Shown here: one piece after another, positions 14,201 through 26,200 of the stretch
How the letters are laid out: each line of letters begins with the position of its first letter
Numbering within the stretch: the first letter of the stretch is position 1
Assembly (NCBI GenBank): GCA_903813345.2
Contig: CAIIXF020000004.1
Coordinates: 17,469,513 to 17,533,512 of the forward strand
From: Owenia fusiformis
Lineage: Eukaryota; Annelida; Polychaeta; Sabellida; Oweniidae
Length of the DNA: 64,000 nucleotides
Reading direction: 5' to 3'
Notes under the pieces: generated by a model
The model's database searches: none
What the model was told of the DNA's origin: nothing
Seen by the model: the letters and a program-made list of their open reading frames with translations, nothing else
Program-made: the position numbers and the translations under genes

Positions 14201-17200
14201 TAATGTAAAGCTACATCATACCTGTAACAGTTAATGTAAAGCTACATCATGCATGTGACAATGAGTATAATGCTACATCATAGTGACAGTGAGTACAAAA
14301 CTACATCATGACAGTGAGTATTAAGCTACATTTCACCTGTGGCAGTGAGTATAAAGCTACATCATACTTGTGACAGTGAGTATAAAGCTAAATCATACTT
14401 GTGACAGTGAGTAAAACGTTACATCATACCTGTGACAGTGAGTATAAAGCTACATCATGACAGTGAGTATAAATAAGCTACATTATACTTGTGACAGTTA
14501 ATGTAAAGCTACATCCTACCTGTGTCAATGAATATAATGCTACATCATACCAGCGAGAGTGAGTACAAAGATACATCATACTTGTGACAGTAAGTATAAA
14601 GCTACATGATGAGAGTGACTATAAAGCTACATTTTACCTTTGACAGTGAGTACAAAGCTACATTATACCTGTGACAGTGAGTACAAAGCTACATGACAGT
14701 GAGTATAAAGCTACATTATACCTGTGACAGTGAGTATAAAGCTACATCCTTTTGGGAATATTCCTGGCTTGAAGCTTACAGCTTGACTGGACTGCTCTGT
14801 GAAGCTCATTGTAGCCCAGTCTGAAGGAAAATTTTCATTGGTGATAGGCTTTCAATTGTTGAAGCAATTCTATACATGCCATGGAATTTCTAATTAACAT
14901 TCTAAGGTATATTCATCCATGATAATACTAGGGTATGAACTTTTTAAAAAGAAGAAATTGACAAGGATACAAGTATTTGACATTTTCTCATCGCTTTTCT
15001 GAACAAAAATCCTTTAACATTTGCACATTCAATGTTACTGCGCTTCATTTACTTACCCATTGTGAAGTTGCAGCCAAGAGAACCAATTGACCAATCAAAG
15101 CTGAGATCACTCTGTTGTTGACAGTTAGTACAATGGGCTGCCATGGAGATTTTGCTATCAGAGGTCACCTTGTACTTGCAATTCTGGAGGCATCTACAAC
15201 ATATGGGATAGAAATCATGGGTTTTCAACTAGGACCATACTACACTGGATATTGTGTGTTACCCTGCATTTTAGGGATAATAACCATGACAATGGCAAAC
15301 TTCAAGCACTACGGTAACTTCTAATTCTGGAAGACACATTGACTTTTTATGAAAGTCTTAAACTACTCTTTAGGTTGATTTTTTCCTATTCTGAAATATT
15401 TATTGATAAATTGTCTTTTTTGGCACAACCATAAAATATGGCATTATTCTGAGGGACTACGAAAAGGGACTAAGATCATTTTAATACTACAGTACAGTGA
15501 AACCTGTATATCCAAACATTTTTCTAATCCAAACACCTCTTAATGTGAACACCTTTTCTTGGTTCAAATGTTATCTCCCATAGAGTCACATATAAAGAAA
15601 ACTGTGAAATGTGAACAAATGCTAATCCAATAACTCCTGGCCAGTCAAGTGTTCAGATTAACAGGTTTTACTGCATTACATATATAGGGGTTATGCACTG
15701 GGAGGTTTTGGATACAGGGAATATCCCGAGGGATATACAATATATCTTCCCGAGGGACCAAAGGGACCGAGGGAAGATGTATTGTATATCCCAAGGGATA
15801 TTCAATGTATCCAAACCGACCGTGCATAACTGGTGTATCTCATACTTGAGTGGGTTTAGGGTAGATATAACCTTTTCCACCTTTTTCAAATGACAAGATA
15901 TTTATATTCAACATTTTCGTAATATTCTTTTTGTTCCATACAATGAAATTGTAACATTTAAACTTAAAAAAATTAAATTTTAAAATTAAAACTTTTGATA
16001 TTTAAACTTTTTTAAACTTTTGAAAAATTCCCGGGAGCGGGATGGATATATTATATCTGCCCGCATTTGGCCTGGAGCGGGACATATAGAATATATCCTG
16101 CCCGCTCCTCAGATACGATATATATTCCCGGGTGATATCTACCCGAAACCCACTCAAGTATGAGATACACAGGTGTATTACATACCTAGCGAAGCATTTG
16201 TATGGAAGTCAATGGAAAAGTAGCAGGCTACATGTATATCTACCGATATTCCACGGTTACCCCGTTTTGATATTAGATTTTTTAATAACCATGACAATAT
16301 CGCAACATCATGTTTCATTTCGATTAAAATTCTACTCGCACACAGATGTGTGACGTCATTGATGTAGCTATGGGAATAAAGGTATGTAATACATCAGTTA
16401 TGTCAAAATGGCGTGAAATATGCCTTCGTTCTTGCCCAAATATAGAGCTTCCCAAGGTCAGCAAATATTGGGAAAACTCAGGCATATTTCACGTCATAGT
16501 GACATAAACTCTAAATATATTTTTTATTGTACATGTGACTCGGAGTACAAATTAGGTTTTTTCACATTGATACAGTTATTATCTCTTATTCAAGTGTCAA
16601 ATGTTTAAAAAATGTATATGGGTACTTACAAGACCTGGACATTTGGCTTCTCTGCAGGGACGACTATGATAACTTGAGAGAATGACACTGGGTCTCTCCT
16701 GCCTTTACTGATAGTCACGGTAAACACATAAGTGTCACTCTCGTTTAAAGCACTATTAGGTACAGTAAAGTTATTATCTGAAATATGTCATTGATTTTTG
16801 TATAGTTTCATCTTCATATAGTTCTCCAACTGTTGCTAAACCTAATTTCAATCCAATACTATCATTTGAGATAAACTCACAGTACAAAACAGATTTTCAA
16901 AAATTAATAGTATATATGATTTATTCCATTCTATTATATCCTTAACTTATTCTTATCTTACTCCTAATTAAACATAAATTTGCCTCGCTAATTAATCTTT
17001 GCCTCACCAAATGTCAGATTCTGGAAATATCATTAAACACATGATTCTTAATATTCACATTTAAAAATGAAAATACCTGTTAACACAAGGGAGGTATCAC
17101 TGGACCAAGTTATGCAGGTGCCATTAAAGGCCTCCTCTGTACAGTTACTCAAACCAGGTAGCTCACAGTTCCCATGAAATTTGCTACAAGACCATTCAAA

Positions 17201-20200
17201 ACTGAAAGAAACAATAAATTACTTATAACTAAGGTTAACACCCCAAGGTTTTAATCAAGAGGGGGAAAAACCCCAGGGTTCAAAGATGACAAATGCTTAT
17301 AATGTAAATCTGTATTGAGATGGCATCGTCGCTGATTGGTTTAGCGAGTCGATCGTTGATTGGTTTAAAACTAGGTCAATTTGAAAACTTTGAAAACAAA
17401 GATGGAGGGTAAGTCTTCGACAAAAGGAGGTGCGCGAAGGAAGAAATCGTATGTCATCAATTGAATCATGGGGTTTTCCCTCCTTTTGTTTTAATCCATA
17501 TAATTTGTTATCCTTGACCTCCAAAGTGAAAGGTCAACTCAATGTCATAGGCTTAGTAATAATTCAAAATAGGTGGCAAGTGGGTGTCACATCTAAAATG
17601 TCAGTTTTAGTTCACTCTATAGGTAATAGCTAACAATAACCATATAATCACTTATAACTAAGGTTTTTATCTATATAACTTGTTATCCTCGACCTCCAAA
17701 GTGAAAGGTCAACTTAATGTCATAAGCTTAGTAATTATTCAAAATAGGTGGCAAGTGGGTGTAACATGTAAAATGTCAGTTTATAGTTCACTCTATAGGT
17801 AATAGCTAACAATAACCATATAACATCTTTAAAGGTCTATGGGATTCATAGAGGTCAATCTATAACTAATTTAAGGCAAAATCTCTAACAGGTCAAAGGT
17901 CAGTAACTCTATATATAGCTTTTCCACATTTTTGTGATCCTTGCTATTTTTCATGATTCTACCCCCCCCCCCCTCCCACCTCCCCTTACAGGTCTGATAA
18001 TGTGATGTACAAATTTACTAAATAGTCTCTGATTATGTAAGCTATAAAAGAATGTAGGAATAAACTGTAAACTCACCGTAAAACATCGTCTTGTTGAACA
18101 TCAACATCGGGATCATAAGAAAGACTAGCATCAATGTGAACTGTGTCGTTTGTATTAACAGATCTGGATGAGCCTCCTTTGATAAGAGAAACCAGTGGGA
18201 GGGGTTTCACTTTAATGAAGCCCTGTAACAACATTATCTTCAGTTTTTTTCTCATTTTGGTGCACAATTATTGTGATTCCTGTATATCTGAACATCTCTT
18301 TAATGAGAACAAAGCTCTCCTAAGACTAATGTGTCTTACCTGTTTGTAAAGCACACCAACAGTCAGCCCTAAGTAAGTTGCAGTGGCTTCCAGTGTTATC
18401 GCATAAGCCCCATAGTCCAGCCCCAGCACAGCAACACTCAACTGATTCTCATGTCTCTGCACATCAGTATCATTTGGATATATCAAATTGGCAGAATTTG
18501 GATAAGGATGCGTGTCATTCAGCATAAACAGTTGCCATGAATACCCCACAGAAGAATGTCCACAACCAAACTGTACAATGCCAGTGACATGTATTGGTAA
18601 TCTTGCAAGAAAACTTGTCGGGTTAACTAACGTACTATCGTCAATCAATGTGAATGTTATGTTTCCTGCTGTACAGTTGCCCTTTACTTCAATCGTTACA
18701 ACGGCTGATACATTCTTATGCTGATTGGTCCCATGTATTATGACATCATTGCTACCAGCCTCATGGAACGTGTAATAGACAGTGTCGTTGTAACTCGAGT
18801 TTTTGCCCAATAGACTGAGGGTAGGATCATATATTTCAAACTGGAAGCCACCACCAAAGTCCCACGTAAATGTAGGAGTCTCGCCAATGTTTATCACAGA
18901 CATTACAAATGACATTTCCGTTCCAATTAGTGACACATTACCATTCAAACTCTGCAGTGTTAAACCCTTGACCTGGTTATCTGTAAGAAATTGATGCATG
19001 GTCTATATGTTTCAGTTTTATATAAAAGAGTACTAAAGTACAGTATAGCTTACCAACAATAGATAATAGTTGAGGGTTAATATAACATATAATTCATTCA
19101 GGCCCTGTATATCGCGAGCATGTTTCCGCTGACATCGCGAGCAATGAGCTCATGCTAGAAGCGGGCCTTGAGAGATATGATAAAACTGAAATATAAAATT
19201 TTCTATAAAACTCAAGTAAGTGAAACTCAGTACAACTTTATTTCATAGTACAATGGCTATTTGATTTGCTGGGCAAGTATATCTCTATATCATATCTCTC
19301 AAGGCCCCACTTCTAACATGAGCTCATTGCTCCCGATGTCAGCGGGGCCTGGATAGTCCCCGTGAAATTATAACAAGAACACAAACATGCAAAACATGCC
19401 AAGATGAAAATCTAAAATGGGCACCAAAGAATTTACTCTGTGAAAAAAATAAGCAACGTTATAATGAAAACGCTTTATTATTTTCTAAAATTTCATACAC
19501 CACCCCATCCAGACAGATTGCCTAAAATTACATTCGTATGATGTGAGACTCGACATTCACTAAGAAAGTAGAAACGTTTTGTCACTCATGATGCAAATCA
19601 ATTTTTTACGGCTTAATAAATGATAAATGGCAGTATGAGAATACCATGCCATCTTGATATTTCAAGGTTTGTTCGAAAAATGATGATGGTGACTGAAATC
19701 ACGATGTAAAGATAAAACCGCAACAAAATATTTGTAGATTTCTTTGAATTCTCTGGAAAGCCCGGTCACCCGGTTTTTAAGACAAACAAGAATATCATTT
19801 TAATCTACTCGGTGATATTGATATATGCACTCGTTCGCTTTGCTCTCTCGTGCAGATATCAATATCACCTCGAAGATAAAAATGATATTCCTCAAAATCA
19901 TAGGATATCCTATAAATATCTATATAGCATATTAATATTGTATATTTACACAGCATAATAACATTGTACATTTATATAGCATAATATTGTACATTAATAT
20001 AGCATAATAACATTGTACATTTATATAGCATAATATTGTACATTAATATAGCATAATAACATTGTACATTTATATAGCATAATAATATTGTACATTTGTA
20101 TAGCATATGTAGCATAATAATATTGTATATTTACATGTTATACTCCTCTTCTCATACAAGTCCTGGTTATATCCAAAACTAAATGTTTCACCATTCACCA

Positions 20201-23200
20201 GGCTGGTATTACCAAAGTAACAAAATGACGGGTACGATACGTTTTTATAGTCGACGGTCTTACATGTAATATTATCTGCACACCTAAAATTAGAATAATT
20301 GTTTAAAACATATTTTATATATGCATGCAGTTGCCACAAATTCAGAATTTATTATCTAATGATTTACAGTGGTATAGCTACACGGTATATGTATACAAAG
20401 TATAAATATACTTTCAAATTTTCTAACAGAAAGATAATTTTACGAGATTTGTGATGAAAAACCTTTTTGCTATTCTGATACAGTCAGATTGTTAATTCCA
20501 TAAACAACTTTGAATTTACAAAATACCAGTAATCAAAGGACCACATTGCAACAGCATTTGGAAAAATAAAAAATGTAGGTTTTGTATATTTCAAACAATT
20601 GTGCAGCAAAGCTGTGGCCTTTTGTAACTTTGTGAGTTTCAGTCATTTCGATGTTTTCAAAAATAATATAGCAGAGAAGCATCAAAATATACGACACCAC
20701 ACAAATGATACTCAAACAACAAAAGAAACCAAAATGTACAAAAGTTAGCCCATGTACATAATTTCTCCATACTGTTGCAATGTGGTCCTATAATTATCCC
20801 AATGAACAAAGTTCGGTAGTGCTATACTGAAGCCCTTCGTCCATGTCTCAGTCAGTCTTGCAGTTCGTCATTCTGTCCAGATGATAACTCAAATACTAAT
20901 GGACGGAATGTGTATATAATCGGTCATTAGTTGCAAAAAAATCTTTTTAAAATGGCCGCCACTTTGAAAATGGAATGGAATTTTTGGCGATAGTTTCAAG
21001 TTTTCCATTTTCATTTTAAACCAAAGTAATTAATATTATTGTTTGAAATTTTGGTATTTTATTCAAAACATTTATCTTTTTTACATATCACCCTATGCAG
21101 ACAGAGCCTGTGGGAAATATTGGGTGCGGCACAAATGAGCGGAGGGTTTGGAGCTAACGGTCATTTTTGAATTTAAAATTGGGATATTTCTGAAACTAAG
21201 CCGTTTTGGGACTTCAAATATACCAAGATATGTGTATTTGACACCAAATATCAATAAAATTGTGAAAATAGTAGTGCAATTCATTTTATAGCGACGCAGT
21301 ATGCCTTAAACATTTCCCAGACCTATATATTTTGAGACTATCCTTTTAATACTGCGTCCCCAGCATTCATAAAAATGGTGTTCAAGATACACTACCCATG
21401 CAAATTATTTTTGCATCTTGGAAGCCAGGCAGTATCTGTGTCATTTTATAAAAATTCGGAAATGTTCTTCAGATCTGAGCCCCCTCTAAATATTGGGTGC
21501 GGAGGTACGTTTACGGAGCTCCTCCGCACCCAATATTTAGAGGGGGCTCATACTGAAAAACATTTCCGAATTTTTATAAAATCACACAGATACTGCCTGG
21601 CTTCCAAGATGCAAAAATAATTTGTATAGATAGTGTACCTTGAACACCATTTTTTATGAATGCTGGGGACTCAGTATTAAAAGGATAATTTCAAAATATA
21701 TAGGTCTGGAAAAGGTTTAAGGCACACTGCGTCGCTATAGAATGAATTGCGCTACTATTTTCATTGTATTGATATTTGGTGTCAAATACACAACAGCGGA
21801 TTATATAAAAATGGACTGTAACAAATACCCGGATTTGTTGGTTTTTAAAAAAAATATTTTTTGATATCACTTTTTATGCCCAGCATAAAACGTGATGTCC
21901 CATTTTATGCTGGCATAAAAAGTGATGTCCCATTTTATGCTGGCATAAAAAGTGATGTCCCATTTTATGCTGGCATAAAAAGTGATGTCCCATTTTATGC
22001 TGGCATAAAAAGTGATGTCCCATTTTATGCTGAGCATAAAAAGAGATACCCCATTTTCTGCTGGTATTATTTAGTAAGTGATGTTTAAAGGTGGTTCAAG
22101 ATTTCAGACCCATCTTTCTCACATAGATTGCTGAACTTATTTTAGTTAAGAATTCTAATAGAATTAAGAATTAATAGCTGAAACTGTTCTGTTTGTCCTA
22201 GCAAACAATATCCCAATATGCATTTGAAATTCATTTTTGTCTATATGTGTTGACAGTCTGTGATGTCATCATCAATCATCACAATGGGAATTCGGTGAAT
22301 TCTATCTGTGACAGTGAGATTATCTATGATGTCACATAGTAGTTTGATTTCTAAGAAATGTGGCAGAGTTCTATCTATGACAGAGATGCTTTGTGATGTC
22401 ATCATGAATTATCTCGTTTCCATTGTGATGATTGATGATGTCATCAGAGTACTTTGTGATGTCATCGTGAATTACCTCATTTCTATTGTGATGATTGATG
22501 ATGACATCACAGACTGTCAACAAATAGACAGAAGAAGTTGAACTACAAGTTGGAAAATTGTTTGCCAGGGCAAAACAACTCAGTTTCAGCTAATAATTCT
22601 TAATTCTATTAGGAATTCTTAACTAACAATGGTTCAGCAATCTGTGCCAGAATGATGGGTCTTAAATCTTGAACTACCATTAAACATCACTTCCAAAACA
22701 ATACCAGCAAAAAATGGAGTATCTCTTTTTATGCTCAGCACAAAATGGGACATCACTTTTTATGCCAGCATAAAATGGGATATCACTTTTTATGCCAGCA
22801 TAAAATGGGACATCACTTTTTATGCCGGGCATAAAAAGTGATATCAAAAAATTACTTTTTTTAAAAATCAACAAATCCGGGTATTTGTTACAGTCCATTT
22901 TTATATAATCCGCTGTTACACATATCTTGGTATATTTGAAGTCCCAAAATGGCTTAGTTTCAGAAATATCCCAAATTTAAATTCAAAAATGACCGTTAGC
23001 TCCGCACCCTCCGCTCATTTGCTCCGCACCCAATATTTCCCACAGGCTCTGTCTGCATAGGGTGTATATATTCTGTGTTTTTCTACCCTCAGTGCAGAGT
23101 CTAGATATAAACCACCCTCTGCCTAGCAAAGACTATATTACAGTTCAACAGTCCCGCCCCAAAGATTGGTGCCTGGGACAGCCCGGGTAATAAACAATTT

Positions 23201-26200
23201 CAAAACTACCACCCTGACCCTTTCTCAACCAATGAGCAAAGTGGAAGGAACGAGTGCTTACAAGTCGTCTGTATTTCAAACAACAAACTCTGATTGGCTT
23301 AGTGAGATCAGAGATTTATTGCAAACTGAAAGAGTGAAGACAAGTGAAATCGAACAAATGCAAAGGGTAGTATTTTTCAGTCTGACCCCCAGGGGCTGGT
23401 CAGGACAACAGGATTTTTTGTTGATTCATGATTTTCTGTAAATTAATTTCTGGTAACAGGTCTTTTACGTCGGTATTACAAGGATTAAATATTCAAAATG
23501 TGTTCAATTCTAAATCTTACTGTTCAAACAAGAGGTAAAAATCATATCCATTGTGTTTAACAACATTTGTACTCAGGATACATGATTAATGTTGCATTGC
23601 ATCTTTTCGATTCCTTAGTTGAACCTATTTTAACTTATGCCTTGGAGGTGTGGATCAATGAAAAACATCTGAAGACAATAGAGACAATGCACCTATCTTT
23701 TCTTAAATGTCTGTTAGGTGTTAAAAAATCAACTGCAACACCAGCAATTTGTGGAGAATTGGGACGCTACCTGTTAAAAATACGTTTTGAAATCAAATTA
23801 ATTAAATATTGGCTCCGTTTACTTCATCTATCACCAGGAAACATTCTTCTTAAAACATATATATATGACCGTGAAATGAGTCAATTTGGTTTTAAAGGCA
23901 CTTGGTCAAACAAAGTCATTGATATTTTAAAAAAGTGTGATTTATTATCTTATTGGGATACTCAAAAGATTGATGATGACAATATTTTTATCAAGACAAT
24001 AACAAAAACACTGTATCAGAATTATAAAACTCAATGGAACAAAGATATATTAAATCACCCTGTCTTGAGAACTTATGTTAAATTCAAAAATGTCTTTGAA
24101 AGAGAGAGTTATTTAAATATCCAAAATAAAAATTACAGGCAAGCAATTTGTAGATTTAGGCTTAGTTCCCACAAGTTACATATAGAACTTGGTCGTCATT
24201 TTAAGCCAAAGCCAAAACCTGTAGATGAACGTTTATGTAATATTTGTGGTATTTTAGAAGATGAACAACACTTCATCATGATTTGTAAGAAAAACACTAC
24301 AGAAAGAAAAATTTTGTTTGACACCCTTATACAATTTAATTTTGTAGGCAGTCCTGACATTATTTTTAAAAAACTAATGTCTCACAAAAATTCTTATGTA
24401 ATTTTACATTTAGCAAAGTTCATCTATCATTCACTCAAAAAATTGGATTAATGTGTCAACGATGCATCACACTGATATTTAAATTTCTGTCAAGTTATAT
24501 TTGTATTTTACAATTATCTTGTATTCTGTATTTTACATTTGATGATGTATTTTAGATTTGACAATTGTATTTGACAACAACTTTATTTTTGTATTCAATA
24601 GTTAGTTTAGTCTTAGGTCAGTTTTGTAGATTGTAGTTTTTAGTGACCAATATGTCATTGTAATGACATCAGAGAGTCAATAAAAGATATATATATATTG
24701 GAACCTAACATTTGAATTTTTCACACAAAAAATTTGAAGTAAATACTGAGTAGTTTATATAACATCATCAATTCTAATGAATCATTAATGTTCAGTTGAT
24801 GCGTCAATGTACAGATCTGATTTTTCTAAAATATACACAATGAATGAGTATTTGCTTAACCTTCATCTGTTCTAAAATGTGTGTTACAGCCATTCTCCGT
24901 TAAGCATGAAAAATGGTGTAACTGCTTTTCCTAATGATGTTAATCAAATATATGCACTTTTATGGAATAAATTACATTTTTTATCAAAAATTATGATATG
25001 GCAGTAAAATCAAATACATATTACATGTGCAGCGTGTTACTGACTTGGAGGTGCCTGGCCTGTAGTATGTGGGGGTATCCAAAATGGCCTGTCATCGAAG
25101 TGATAAGTGGACGTGGATTTTCTGTTCATTATACACAATTGGCATACAGTCGCTATGTAACATATTAGAACGAATCTTTGATATATCTTCTTTCATAAAA
25201 ATACCTAACCTCACGATCCATCTTTTAGTCTTTCAAAAATTAAACTTTGAATTCTGTCACTCAGTTGTATCTAATTTACGGGTCAGACTATGACACTTCA
25301 ACCTGGTCTTGTATGTAAGCTTCTCAACAAGTTATTGATCGCAAACTAATCACATATTGATACCTGATCCAACAAACAAGCCTTTTTCTAATTTATGGGA
25401 CTGGCATGTAAAAAGAATGTGCAAACATATTATATCAAATCTAATACAACAGATATTTAGCGGGATATTTATAGCCTCGTTGGGTCTCTTTTTAAAACCA
25501 GCTTTATTCCCGATCATGGTTTCATATTTCTTGTATTATTATTAATTGCAATCCTAAATTAATTTACGAGATCAATTTACGGGACACACACTTTTTGAAA
25601 ATACGAAAATTAACTCAGAATTTTATTTCAATTTATTTGTTAGGACCATAGATCGTTATGCAACCAAAGAAATAAGTATGTGATGTACAATATTTGTAAT
25701 TTTAGCATTTAGGTGTCCTGTAAATTATATTAGGTTTGTAAATTAAATGTGTGTTAAAGTGTTCTGTTTATACAAAGCATCGTAACTTCTCAAATTGGGT
25801 TTGTGTAAAAAACCGGGTGACCGGGTAACCGGGTAACTGGGTGACCGGGTACCTAACGTTCCTAGCAGGGTTACAAATTCTTACATAACTTACAGGATTG
25901 GTCAAATAACGTCCATATTTCGATATTAGCCATTATCATGACCGTAAATCGAACAAAATAAGAGGAGGAGGAGATCTCTACTAGAAATTAAACAAATGTG
26001 AAAGAGTATGCACACACGTATATTGAAACATTAATTGCCGTTTATCTGTCATTTAACGTAAGATGACGTTAGTTGCTATGCTTTATTACCTACGAGTGAG
26101 TGATTGACAGGATGTTGATGATTGTTTCCTATGATGGTGATTTCTACTAGATATTAAACATCTGGAGGATATACGCACGTATCTTGAAATGTTAATAGTT

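Noticed and set aside
15115-15324. Plus-strand 69-codon ORF
   Set aside because: Antisense to REJ exon 7, which has better splice and motif support.
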